Below are positions 24,242 through 32,161 of a stretch of 64,000 nt of DNA, in pieces. The translations under genes and the position numbers were made by a program. The DNA lies in the NCBI RefSeq assembly GCF_024704725.1, contig NZ_JALIQS010000001.1:496001-560000 (forward strand), given 5' to 3'. The notes beneath the pieces were generated by a model. That model did no database searches. It saw nothing but the letters and a program-made list of their open reading frames with translations, and was not told the DNA's origin. Position 1 is the stretch's first letter. Every line of letters starts with the position of its first letter. Origin of the DNA: Shinella sp. CPCC 101442. Its GTDB lineage: Bacteria; Pseudomonadota; Alphaproteobacteria; Rhizobiales; Rhizobiaceae.

Positions 24242-24634
24242 TCAGACCGGCTTACGGCGCGCGGCGATGGCCGTCACTTCCACTTTCATGTCGGGATCGG
24301 CAAGTACCGCGACGCCGACGGCACAGCGGACCGGATACGGTTTTTTGAAATAGGCGCAATAGACCTCGTTGAAAGCCGGGCGCTCGTTGATATCGGTCAG
24401 GTAGATCGTAAGGTGCATGACGTCCGCCAGGCTGCTGCCGGCTTTTTCCAGCGAGGCCTTCAGGCTTTCCAGCGTGGCGATGCTCTGGGTCCTGATATCG
24501 CCGGTCTCGATGGAGCCATCGGCGCGCAACGGGATATGCGTCGTGAAGAGCAGGTTGCCGAGACCCGTCGTGTCGGAGGAGATCTCGCTCTCGTCCGTGT
24601 CCTCGATGAAGAAGGGTGCGTTATTGTCAGCCAT
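24242..24634 (-). CDS. RidA family protein (second, complete)
   Basis: This 130-residue protein starts at MADNNAPFF with AGGAGA before the ATG. It has the Rid fold and the ligand-binding region PVRCAVGVAVL with the key Arg near position 105, plus the closing MKVEVTAIAARR with the Glu typical of active family members. RidA proteins hydrolyse reactive enamines/imines such as 2-aminoacrylate. It lies 23 bases after a D-threonine-aldolase/D-serine-dehydratase-type gene, an enzyme class that releases such intermediates, and is the last gene of the GntR-headed operon. Its length is slightly more than classic RidA because of an acidic N-terminal segment. Confidence 0.85.
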   Translation of the reverse strand: MADNNAPFFIEDTDESEISSDTTGLGNLLFTTHIPLRADGSIETGDIRTQSIATLESLKASLEKAGSSLADVMHLTIYLTDINERPAFNEVYCAYFKKPYPVRCAVGVAVLADPDMKVEVTAIAARRKPV

Positions 24635-24657
24635 CGACTGTTCTCCTTGCTTGTGCT

Positions 24658-25746
24658 TCACCAGACAGTGCCGCGCGCGGCGACATCCTCCACGCGGGTG
24701 ACGATGCCGTCCCGGTGGAAGACCATGCGGTCGAAAAGATTGCTGACGACGCAGGTGTGGTTGGGCACGATGCGCACCACACTGCCGATCGGCGGAAAAT
24801 TGTCACCGTAAGCGCTGATATCGACGACCGCGTGCTCCTCCGACAGCGAGACGATGCGCGCGGCCTCGAAGCCGTCGATTTCGCCATAGTCGGTGAAACC
24901 GAGCAGGTCGGAGGTCAGCGCCTTGGAACCCGTATCGAGCACGGCGCGGTTTTCCGCCGGGCGCGACACGACGGTGGCGAGGATATGCATGGCAAGGTCG
25001 GCGCGGGTGCAATGGCCGGCGCGCACCATGCTGCGATCGTTATAGACATAGGTTCCCGCGCGGTGCTCCGTCGCCGACGGCACGAGATGGGCCTTGAAGA
25101 GATCCGGCGAACCGCCGCTGGAGCGGACGGGACAATCGATGCCCTTTGCCGCAAGCAGTGCCATCGTGCCCGACAGGAAGGCTTCGATCGCCTCAGCGCC
25201 ACCGGGTGCGGGATAGGTCAGGAGACCGCCGAAGCGCAGCGACGGCGATGCCGAGATCGTCTCCGCAAGCGCCGCGGCCGCCTCCGGCGTCTGCACGCCA
25301 CAACGCTTGCCGCCCGTATCGCACTCGACCAGCACCGTCAGCGGCCGCGCCGCATCGAACGTACCCGCCAGTCCCTCGACAGTAACAGCGCTGTCGGCGA
25401 CGACCCCTAGATGCGCCACACGCTCATGCAGCGCGCGCAGGCGGCGCAACTTTGCCGCGCCGAGGATGTTGTAGGTGATCAGGATGTCATCGAAGCCGGT
25501 ATCGGCGAAGACTTCCGCCTCGCTGATCTTCTGGCAATTCAGGCCGACCGCGCCGGCGGCGCGTTGCGCCTCGGCGATCGCGACGATCTTGTGCGTCTTG
25601 ATATGCGGGCGGAAAGCCTTGCCGTGCTGATCGCAATAGGCCTGCGTGCGCCGGATATTGGCGGCAAGCCGGTCCTCGTCGATGACCGGCATGGGGGTTG
25701 CGACCTGATCGAGCGGCGTGCCGACTTCGGGCCAGGGAGAGTACAT
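24658..25746 (-). CDS. DSD1-family PLP enzyme (D-threonine aldolase / D-serine dehydratase type)
   Basis: This 362-residue protein begins MYSPWPEVGTPLDQVATPMP. The alanine-racemase-like barrel carries the PLP lysine Lys50 in FRPHIKTHK, the hallmark of this family. The C-terminal beta domain has VPNHTCVV, whose His and Cys bind the zinc that eukaryotic-type D-serine dehydratases use. It is fold type III and cytoplasmic. Possible reactions are D-threonine to glycine + acetaldehyde, D-serine to pyruvate + ammonia, or beta-hydroxyaspartate-type cleavage. The adjacent RidA favours a dehydratase that releases 2-aminoacrylate, but the sequence alone does not decide. It is separated from the upstream SDR gene by 101 bases and cotranscription is likely. 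Confidence 0.85.
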   Translation of the reverse strand: MYSPWPEVGTPLDQVATPMPVIDEDRLAANIRRTQAYCDQHGKAFRPHIKTHKIVAIAEAQRAAGAVGLNCQKISEAEVFADTGFDDILITYNILGAAKLRRLRALHERVAHLGVVADSAVTVEGLAGTFDAARPLTVLVECDTGGKRCGVQTPEAAAALAETISASPSLRFGGLLTYPAPGGAEAIEAFLSGTMALLAAKGIDCPVRSSGGSPDLFKAHLVPSATEHRAGTYVYNDRSMVRAGHCTRADLAMHILATVVSRPAENRAVLDTGSKALTSDLLGFTDYGEIDGFEAARIVSLSEEHAVVDISAYGDNFPPIGSVVRIVPNHTCVVSNLFDRMVFHRDGIVTRVEDVAARGTVW

Positions 25747-25847
25747 GGCAAAACCTTCGGATTGTCGCGACGCCGGTGAACGGACGACGCATGTTTGATG
25801 CCGCCGCACTATGGTACGAAACGCTTCGGGAGGAAACGGCCTTGCGC

Positions 25848-26597
25848 CTACGCCTTGCGTTCCTGCAGGATGTTTCCACCATCCACGACGAGCACCGCAC
25901 CGTTGATATAGCTCGCCTTTGGCGAAGCGAAGAAAACGACGGCAGCCGCCATCTCGGCCGGCGTGCCGGCGCGCCCGCAGGGCGTTGCCCGTGCGGCCCG
26001 GCGTTCCTCCTCGGTGGAGGCACCCGTATCGACCCATCCTGGTGCGACGGCATTGACGGTGACACCGCGCGGGCCGGCTTCGAGCGCCAGCGCATGCGTC
26101 ATGCCCACCATGCCCGCCTTGGCGGCGGAATAGGCCGTTTCACCGGGATTGGCGACATAGGGGCCGGTCACCGAGGCGACATTGACGACACGACCGTAGC
26201 CGTCGGCATACATGTCCGGAAGGTAGATGCGTGTGGCAAGGAAGGCCGTCTTGAGGGTGACGGAGATGCCGCGATCCCAGTCCGCTTCCTCCAGATCGAC
26301 GAATTCCCGCTGCAGCGCCGGCTGCGAAATGCTGCCCATGCCGGCATTGTTGACGAGAATTGCCGCCGGACCTGTCGCCTGGCGAAGACGCTCGACGGAC
26401 GCCTTATCGGTGAGGTCGCAGATATGGCCGGTCGCGGCAAATCCCGATGCGCGCAGTTCCTCGGCGCGCGTGAAAATGCGATCGCTGGTGGCGACTAGGT
26501 GGACGTGAAGCCCCTCCTCCGCGAGGCCTCTCGCGCAGGAAAAGCCGATGCCGTCGGCGGCGCCGGCACCGGTAATGATCGCGGTCTTGCGCGGCAT
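25848..26597 (-). CDS. Short-chain dehydrogenase/reductase
   Basis: This 249-residue classical SDR starts at MPRKTAIITGAG, with AGGAGG 6 bases before the ATG. The coenzyme loop is TGAGAADGIGFS, a variant of TGxxxGIG. LVNNAGMG is the NNAG motif, and the Ser/Tyr/Lys triad lies in NVASVTGPYVANPGETAYSAAKAG. The Asp/Thr region after the second strand (VATSDR) hints at NADP rather than NAD, with low certainty. It lies 10 bases after a second SDR gene. Its substrate is unknown. In the context of an Amadori/D-amino-acid locus it may reduce or oxidise a sugar- or hydroxy-acid-derived intermediate. Confidence 0.88.
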   Translation of the reverse strand: MPRKTAIITGAGAADGIGFSCARGLAEEGLHVHLVATSDRIFTRAEELRASGFAATGHICDLTDKASVERLRQATGPAAILVNNAGMGSISQPALQREFVDLEEADWDRGISVTLKTAFLATRIYLPDMYADGYGRVVNVASVTGPYVANPGETAYSAAKAGMVGMTHALALEAGPRGVTVNAVAPGWVDTGASTEEERRAARATPCGRAGTPAEMAAAVVFFASPKASYINGAVLVVDGGNILQERKA

Positions 26598-26607
26598 GGG
26601 CGCCTCC

Positions 26608-27387
26608 TCAGTAACCGGCCGTGACGCCGAAATCGATGGACAGCGCAGCACCCGTGATCGGCGCCCCATCCGGCTCGCAGAGGAACGCCACCATGCGGGC
26701 GATCTCTTCCGGCCTGATGAAGCGCGCGGCGGCCCGCTGCGGATAGTTGGACAGCAGCTTTGCCTTGTAACCGTCGGGATCGCCCTCGCCATAACGCTCG
26801 GCCTGGAACTCGATCATCGGCGTCGCGACGTCGCCGGGGCAGACGGCATTGACGCGGATCTGCCGCGGCGCGAGCTCCAGCGCCAGCGCCTTGGTAAGCA
26901 GCACCAGGCCGCCCTTCGAGGCGCAATAGATCGCGGCACCATTGTTGCCGACGAGACCGGCATCCGAGGCGATGTTGACGATGGAGGCGCCAGCGCCAAG
27001 ATGCGGGATTGCCGCCTGGATGAGGAAGAACGCGCCCTTGAGATTGACGTCGAAGACGATGTCCCAGTCCGCTTCCGTCATGGTCACGCTATCGCCCTCG
27101 CGCCAGACACCGGCGGAATTGACGACGACATCGAGGCGACCACGCCACGCCAGAACAGCGTCCACCGCTGCGGCACAGGAGGCGATCCGGCGCATGTCGA
27201 GCGGTACGGCCAGCGCATCACCGCCACCGGCCGCGAGGGTATCGACGGTTGCCGTCAGCCGCTCGGATTCCAGGTCGGCGATGGCCACCGCATAACCTTC
27301 CGACGATAGCCGCGCGGCGATCGCAGCTCCCATGCCACCGGCCCCGCCGGCAATAAGCGCTACTCTTGGGGTCGTCTGATCCGTCAT
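26608..27387 (-). CDS. Short-chain dehydrogenase/reductase
   Basis: This 259-residue classical SDR has ALIAGGAGGMGAAIAARL (TGxxxGxG-type loop with Ala for Thr), VVNSAGVW (a variant of NNAG) and the triad in NIASDAGLVGNNGAAIYCASKGG. IADLES after the second beta strand carries an Asp that usually selects NAD(H). It is the second gene after GntR, 34 bases downstream, and precedes another SDR by 10 bases. The pair could catalyse successive oxidation steps, but no substrate can be read. Similar SDRs occur in sugar and polyol operons. Confidence 0.88.
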   Translation of the reverse strand: MTDQTTPRVALIAGGAGGMGAAIAARLSSEGYAVAIADLESERLTATVDTLAAGGGDALAVPLDMRRIASCAAAVDAVLAWRGRLDVVVNSAGVWREGDSVTMTEADWDIVFDVNLKGAFFLIQAAIPHLGAGASIVNIASDAGLVGNNGAAIYCASKGGLVLLTKALALELAPRQIRVNAVCPGDVATPMIEFQAERYGEGDPDGYKAKLLSNYPQRAAARFIRPEEIARMVAFLCEPDGAPITGAALSIDFGVTAGY

Positions 27388-27421
27388 GTCTGCCTCTGTC
27401 GGGATATTTTCGCCAGCCGCG

Positions 27422-28153
27422 TTACTTGCGGGTCAGGCTGAAGGAGAAGTGGCTGCCGCGATGGTAGTCGATCGCATAATTCACCGGCACGCCGGCAGCG
27501 TTGAAACAGGTTTCGGTGATGAGCAGTGCCGGCCCGAAATCCCGGAGGCCATGCCGCTCGACCACATCGTCCGGCAGCATCACGGCCGAAACGCTTGCCG
27601 CCGACATGCGCGGGCGGTTGGCGTGCTCCTCGAGGATCTGCATCAGCGAGCCACTCCATTCGATATCGTAGAGCCGGCCGGGGATGATGCTGCGCGGCAC
27701 GTAGTCGATGCAGTAGAGGATCGGTTCGTCATCGTGCAGGCGGATGCGCTCGATGCGGATCACGCGATCACCGGGGCCGAGCCGCAGGCTTTCGGACACG
27801 CGCTTGTCCGGCACCTCCTCGGACATCGAGAGCACCTTGTTGATCGTCCGGTAGCCGTAGTGGCGCGCCATGTCGGTGACGCTCTCGAAGACGGTGATCG
27901 GCCGGTCGACCTGCACCGCCGACAGCGCCGAGACGAACCGGCCGCGACCATGCTCGACATAGATCACATCGTCCTGCTCGAGCAGCTTCAGCGCCTCGCG
28001 CAACGCCGGGCGTGAAATCTTGAAACGCTGCGTCAACTGCGCTTCGGTCGGCAGCTTGTCGCCCGGCTTCAGCTCTTCGTCCTTGATCAGATCGGCAATC
28101 CGGTCCCTGAGCTGGACAGCGAGGGTGCGTGAATCGCGAAGGGGCTCCTCCAC
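27422..28153 (-). CDS. GntR-family transcriptional regulator (HutC/UTRA type)
   Basis: This protein has about 243 residues from a GTG start (VEEPLRDSRTLAVQLRD) with AGG upstream; no ATG lies close. The N-terminal winged helix reads LKPGDKLPTEAQLTQRFKIS then RPALREALKLLEQDDVIYVE, standard GntR. The C-terminal UTRA effector domain covers about 95-240. It heads a leftward operon and faces the SIS deglycase gene. The palindrome TTGTCTGACAA sits between it and that gene, inside its own presumed -35/-10 spacer, suggesting autorepression. Regulators of this type control the frl and fra Amadori loci, with a phosphorylated sugar-amino acid as effector. Confidence 0.88.
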   Translation of the reverse strand: MEEPLRDSRTLAVQLRDRIADLIKDEELKPGDKLPTEAQLTQRFKISRPALREALKLLEQDDVIYVEHGRGRFVSALSAVQVDRPITVFESVTDMARHYGYRTINKVLSMSEEVPDKRVSESLRLGPGDRVIRIERIRLHDDEPILYCIDYVPRSIIPGRLYDIEWSGSLMQILEEHANRPRMSAASVSAVMLPDDVVERHGLRDFGPALLITETCFNAAGVPVNYAIDYHRGSHFSFSLTRK

Positions 28154-28189
28154 CGGATACCTCGTTTGGTCGTTGTCGCCTCGCCTTTC

Positions 28190-28200
28190 TTGTCTGACAA
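28190..28200. promoter_or_regulatory. GntR operator candidate (site 1)
   Basis: TTGTCTGACAA is a perfect 11-base palindrome (TTGTC-T-GACAA) in front of the gntR gene. On the minus strand TTGACC (28210-28215 reversed) lies just upstream and the palindrome would occupy the -35/-10 spacer. Near-copies are at 28315-28325 and 34373-34383. Confidence 0.6.
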
Positions 28201-28314
28201 ATCCTGCGTGGTCAAGTAGACGCCCGGTTAGCCGCAACCTTGTGCAATATGTTACGCTTCCGCCTCCATGAAAATTCCGTCGATCGGCTTGACACTCACC
28301 ATCCACGATGTCAG

Positions 28315-28325
28315 TTGTCTTACAA
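28315..28325. promoter_or_regulatory. GntR operator candidate (site 2), upstream of the SIS deglycase gene
   Basis: TTGTCTTACAA differs from site 1 at one base. It lies 31 bases before the deglycase ATG and downstream of TTGACA at 28289-28294, so a bound repressor would block the start of the sugar-amine operon. Confidence 0.5.
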
Positions 28326-28356
28326 CATTGAAATCTACGACTATGAGGGCATGTCC

Positions 28357-29370
28357 ATGCTGAACTTCGACGAACAGAGATTCCTGCGCATCCAGTCGGG
28401 CGCTGTCGGCCTGCAGAAGCGGCTTGAAACGGTGATCGCGTCCTGCCTTGCAGGTGGCGCTGAAAACATCTTCTTCCTCGGTACGGGCGGCGCGGCGATC
28501 CTCATGCAGCCGGCAGCGCAACTTCTGCAGCGCCGCTCGCGTTTCCCCGCCTTCATCGACATGCCGGCGGAACTGGTGCTCACCGGCTCGGCGAACCTCA
28601 CGGACAAATCGATCGTCGTCATGCCCTCGCTTTCCGGCACGACGAAGGAAAGCGTGGCCTTGCTCGCCAAGCTGAAGGACATCGGCGCGACGGTTCTGAC
28701 GCTCGTCGGCCACGAGGAAACGCCGCTCGGCAAGGGTGGCGACCATGTCTTCGTCAATTTCGCCGAAGACGACACGTCGTGCGAATCCTTCTATCTCCAG
28801 TCCCTTTTCGTCGCGCTGGCCGTCCTCAAGTATCGCGGCGAGATCGATAACCACGATACCATCGTCGCCGAACTCGCGCGCCTTCCGGAACTGCTGCTCG
28901 AAGTGAAGCGCGCCTATGAGCCGAAGGCGGAAGCCTTTGCCGCAGTGCTCGCCGGTTCGGATTTCCACATCGTCACCGGCGCGGGCAATGTCTGGCCGGA
29001 AGCCTTCTACTACGGCATGTGCATTCTCGAGGAGATGCAGTGGATCCGCACCCGCCCGGTCCATGCGTCCGATTTCTTCCACGGCACGCTGGAACTGGTC
29101 GACAAGAACGTGAGCGTCATCCTGTTCAAGGGCGAGGATGCCCTGCGCCCGCTGGCCGAACGCGTCGAGAACTTCGCGCCGAGCTATACGGACAAGCTGA
29201 CGGTGCTCGATACCGCCGGCTTCGACCTGCCCGGCATTTCGCCGGAAGTGCGCGGCCTCATCTCGCCGATGCTGCTTGCGACCGTTCTGGAGCGCATCAG
29301 CGCGCATCTGGAGGTCATGCGCAATCATCCGCTGACGACCCGCCGCTATTACAAGCGCGTCGCTTACTGA
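28357..29370 (+). CDS. SIS-domain deglycase, FrlB/FraB-like (phosphorylated fructose-amino acid cleavage)
   Basis: This protein has 337 residues from MLNFDEQRFL; GAGGG 7 bases upstream decides for this ATG over one 6 bases earlier. Two SIS domains are visible, FFLGTGGAAILMQPAAQLL (about 39-57) and HIVTGAGNVWPEAFYYG (about 204-220). Glu226 and His242 (in EEMQWI and DFFHG) are 16 residues apart, the same spacing as the catalytic Glu214/His230 of FraB. The expected reaction is hydrolytic release of an amino acid and glucose-6-phosphate from a 6-phosphofructosyl amino acid. It is followed 97 bases later by a PfkB kinase that would supply the phosphorylated substrate. Exact amino-acid specificity is unknown; GlmS-like isomerase activity is less likely because no amidotransferase domain is present. 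Confidence 0.82.
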   Translation: MLNFDEQRFLRIQSGAVGLQKRLETVIASCLAGGAENIFFLGTGGAAILMQPAAQLLQRRSRFPAFIDMPAELVLTGSANLTDKSIVVMPSLSGTTKESVALLAKLKDIGATVLTLVGHEETPLGKGGDHVFVNFAEDDTSCESFYLQSLFVALAVLKYRGEIDNHDTIVAELARLPELLLEVKRAYEPKAEAFAAVLAGSDFHIVTGAGNVWPEAFYYGMCILEEMQWIRTRPVHASDFFHGTLELVDKNVSVILFKGEDALRPLAERVENFAPSYTDKLTVLDTAGFDLPGISPEVRGLISPMLLATVLERISAHLEVMRNHPLTTRRYYKRVAY

Positions 29371-29467
29371 TATCAGCGGCCAGCAGTCGCCGGCTTGACG
29401 TGAGAGCCTGAGAGCCGCGAATGCGCCTGTCCGCCTTCGCGGCTTTGCCGTCCCTGAAGAGAACCGC

Positions 29468-30280
29468 ATGAAGAACCTCCGCTTCGCCGCCGTCGGCGAC
29501 AATTGTATCGACCGCTTTCGGCCCCCTGTCTCGAAGTCGCTCGTCGGCGGCAATGCGGTGAACGTCGCCGTGCAGTTGGCACGGCTCGGCCAGGTATCGC
29601 TCTACTTCGGCGCCGTCGGCCCGGACGAGGCCGGCCGGTGGACGCGCGCGCTGCTGATGCAAAACGGCGTCGACGTCACGCATCTGAAGGAGCGAGCGGG
29701 CATCACCGCCTATACGGAGATCGATGTTCTTGCCTCCGGTGAGCGTGTCTTCGCCTATGAGGATTTCGGCGTCTGCGCCGGCTATCGGCCGGACGAGGCC
29801 GATATCGATGTGCTGAAAACCATGGACCATGTCCATATCGGCTGGATGGACGATGGCGGTGCGGTGCGCCGCACGCTTGCCGCTGCGGGCGTCAGCGTCT
29901 CCCAGGATGTTTCCGTGAATGCCGATCCCGCCAATCTCGGCACCGGCGGCCTTGCCATCGCGTTTGCCTCGGCGGGCAGCGAGAACGGTGCTGTGGATGC
30001 GCAGCTCCGTCGCCTGCTCGGCGATGGCGTGCCGCTCGCCGTCGTCACGGCCGGCAGCAAGGGGTCTTTCGTCAGCGACGGGATGGATCATTTCGAGGTG
30101 GGCATTCGCCCGGTGGAAGTGGTCGATACGACCGGTGCCGGCGACAGCTTCATCGCCGGCTTTCTCGCGGCCCGCATCACCGGAATGCCGCTCCCCGATT
30201 GCCTGGCCGCCGGGCGCGACCAGGCGGCGCTGACCTGCACCCATGTCGGCGGGTTCCCGCAGGAGGCCAAGCCGCTCTGA
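29468..30280 (+). CDS. PfkB-family sugar kinase, fructoselysine 6-kinase-like (FrlD type)
   Basis: This 270-residue ribokinase-fold kinase has SLVGGNAVNVAVQLARLG (about 24-41), the first PfkB signature, and VDTTGAGDSFIAGFLAAR (about 221-238), holding the catalytic Asp of the GAGD anion hole. The length is short, as in FrlD. There is no signal peptide. It is cotranscribed with the deglycase; together they would phosphorylate and cleave an imported fructosyl-amino acid. Convergent with the EamA-type transporter gene, 3 bases apart. Alternative: kinase for another sugar or nucleoside. Confidence 0.83.
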   Translation: MKNLRFAAVGDNCIDRFRPPVSKSLVGGNAVNVAVQLARLGQVSLYFGAVGPDEAGRWTRALLMQNGVDVTHLKERAGITAYTEIDVLASGERVFAYEDFGVCAGYRPDEADIDVLKTMDHVHIGWMDDGGAVRRTLAAAGVSVSQDVSVNADPANLGTGGLAIAFASAGSENGAVDAQLRRLLGDGVPLAVVTAGSKGSFVSDGMDHFEVGIRPVEVVDTTGAGDSFIAGFLAARITGMPLPDCLAAGRDQAALTCTHVGGFPQEAKPL

Positions 30281-30283
30281 CGG

Positions 30284-31171
30284 CTATTTCAGGACGAGCC
30301 AGCCGGAGAAGATGATGATCGCGGCGCCCATCAGCGTGTGTATCTCTATAGGCGTCGAAAAGAGAAAGAGACTGTAGAGACAACCCCAGATGATCTGGCT
30401 GTACTGGAATGGCGCGACCACCGAGGCCTCGCCGACCCGGAAGGCGCGCACCAGCAGCGCATTGCCGACGATCATGAGCACACCGCCCGCCACCGCAAAG
30501 CCGAAATCGGGAACGCCGAGCGGCACCAAATCACCCGAGACGGTCGCAACGATAAAGGCGACAGGCGTCATGACAACCAGCAGGCTGGCGACCAGCGCCT
30601 CATCCGTCTCCGCCAGCTTGGTCCGCCGCAGCAGGATCAGCGACAGCGAAAACAGGACCGCCGATGCGAAGGCGGCGAGATGGCCGACATTGAGCGGCGC
30701 GGCACCCGGCTTCAACGCCACGGCGACGCCGGCAAAGCCGATGAGAACGCCGGCCCAACCGATACGCGACAGCCGCTCGCCCAGAAAGACAAAGCTCAGC
30801 ATCGCGACCAGGATCGGCGTCAGGAAGGCGATGAGATAGGCCTCGGCCATGGGCAGCTTGGCAAAGGCGTAGTGGATCAACAACGTATCGAGCGCCAACA
30901 GAAGCGCGCGCCAGAAGGCGAGCGACGGCTGGCGCGGTATCAGGCGGCGAACGCGCCCCGTGGCAAGGGCGTGGACCAGAAGCAGGATCAGCGCCGCGAC
31001 CGTGATGAGAAACGTCACCTGCGGCGCCGGGATCGTGCCGGCCATGATCTTGACGATGGCATCGGTCGCGGAAAACACGAAGAACGCCACGAGCACGATC
31101 AACGCGCCCTTCCCGTTCGACGGCACGACCGGCGCGCCGTCGCTCTCTGCCACGGATGCCTCAGCGGACAT
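30284..31171 (-). CDS. EamA/DMT-family transporter
   Basis: This protein has 295 residues from MSAEASVAES and ten predicted membrane spans in two EamA repeats, e.g. FFVFSATDAIVKIMAGTIPA in the first and LVASLLVVMTPVAFIVATV in the second. Its start overlaps the end of the ABC permease gene by 11 bases, and an AGGAAAGG site is about 14 bases upstream, so translation is probably coupled. DMT carriers export or import small metabolites; none can be assigned here. It is the last gene of the leftward transporter/oxidoreductase operon. Export of a product or of excess amino acid would fit the context. Confidence 0.83.
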   Translation of the reverse strand: MSAEASVAESDGAPVVPSNGKGALIVLVAFFVFSATDAIVKIMAGTIPAPQVTFLITVAALILLLVHALATGRVRRLIPRQPSLAFWRALLLALDTLLIHYAFAKLPMAEAYLIAFLTPILVAMLSFVFLGERLSRIGWAGVLIGFAGVAVALKPGAAPLNVGHLAAFASAVLFSLSLILLRRTKLAETDEALVASLLVVMTPVAFIVATVSGDLVPLGVPDFGFAVAGGVLMIVGNALLVRAFRVGEASVVAPFQYSQIIWGCLYSLFLFSTPIEIHTLMGAAIIIFSGWLVLK

Positions 31172-32132
31172 TGAAACGGCCGAACCTTTCCTCGATGCGA
31201 GACTGGGCATATTCCAGGCCGATCGAAAGGATCCAGTAGATCATGGAGGCGGTGATCAGCATCTCGATATGACGGAACTCGGTCTGGCCTAGGGTGCGCG
31301 CAAGATACATGATTTCCCAGACGCCGACCACGGAGACGAGCGAGGAATCCTTGAGCATCGCGATGAACTGGTTGCCGGTCGGCGGAATGATGACGCGCAT
31401 GGCCTGCGGCAGGATGACGAGCGTCATGGTCTGCGCCGGGCTGAGACCGAGCGCGGTCGCGCCCTCCGTCTGCCCGCGGTCAATGCTCTGGATGCCGGCG
31501 CGGAAGATCTCCGTCATGTAGGCACCGTAGCAGAGCGACAGGGCGAGAATGCCGGCCGGCACGGCACCGATGACATAGCCCACCTGCGGCAGGCCGAGAT
31601 AGATGATGTAGATCTGCATCAGCAGCGGCAGGCCGCGGAAGAGCGAGGTATAGAAGGTCGCCAGGCCGTAGACGACGCCGTTTCTGGAGAGCTTTGCGAT
31701 GGCGCCGGCAAGCGCGATGATCGTGGCGATGATGATCGAGATCGCCGAAATGTAGAGCGTCGTCGTCACGCCCTGGGTAATGAGAAAACCGACTTTCTTG
31801 GCGATGAAGGCGAAGGAAAGATCGAAGGAATAGAAGAACAGCATCAGGAGCGTGAACAGCTCCAGCCAGACGGCGATGACCTGCTGGCGGCGCGGCAGCT
31901 GTTGCAGCGCCTTCCAGTTTGCAGCGATGATGAGTGCGATCAGCACCGAGGAAACGATGCGTCCGAGGGCCGGGTTCTCCTTCAGCCAGTCGGTCGAGGA
32001 TGGCAGGACACGGCCGATCCAGGCGGAGCTGACCCCGATGGAATAGAGCACCGCCGCAACAACGGCGAGGATCAACAGACCGCCCGCCCGGCGCGACGCT
32101 TCGGGATAAGTGAGTATCAGTCGGCCAATCAT
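31161..32132 (-). CDS. Polar amino acid ABC transporter permease
   Basis: This 323-residue permease has an N-terminal extension with two or three spans (about 15-115) before the core HisM/GlnP domain. The core contains TSLFRGLPLLMQIYIIYLGLP and the EAA loop RAGIQSIDRGQTEGATALGLSPAQ, which docks to the ATPase. In many systems such long permeases serve as fused inner-membrane units. It is preceded by a FAD oxidoreductase gene (29 bases) and a binding protein. No ATPase gene is in this operon. The likely substrate is a polar or sugar-modified amino acid, by context. Confidence 0.87.
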   Translation of the reverse strand: MIGRLILTYPEASRRAGGLLILAVVAAVLYSIGVSSAWIGRVLPSSTDWLKENPALGRIVSSVLIALIIAANWKALQQLPRRQQVIAVWLELFTLLMLFFYSFDLSFAFIAKKVGFLITQGVTTTLYISAISIIIATIIALAGAIAKLSRNGVVYGLATFYTSLFRGLPLLMQIYIIYLGLPQVGYVIGAVPAGILALSLCYGAYMTEIFRAGIQSIDRGQTEGATALGLSPAQTMTLVILPQAMRVIIPPTGNQFIAMLKDSSLVSVVGVWEIMYLARTLGQTEFRHIEMLITASMIYWILSIGLEYAQSRIEERFGRFNVR

Positions 32133-32161
32133 GTTCCGCCCCTTCTTCTCTTTGAAGCCAC

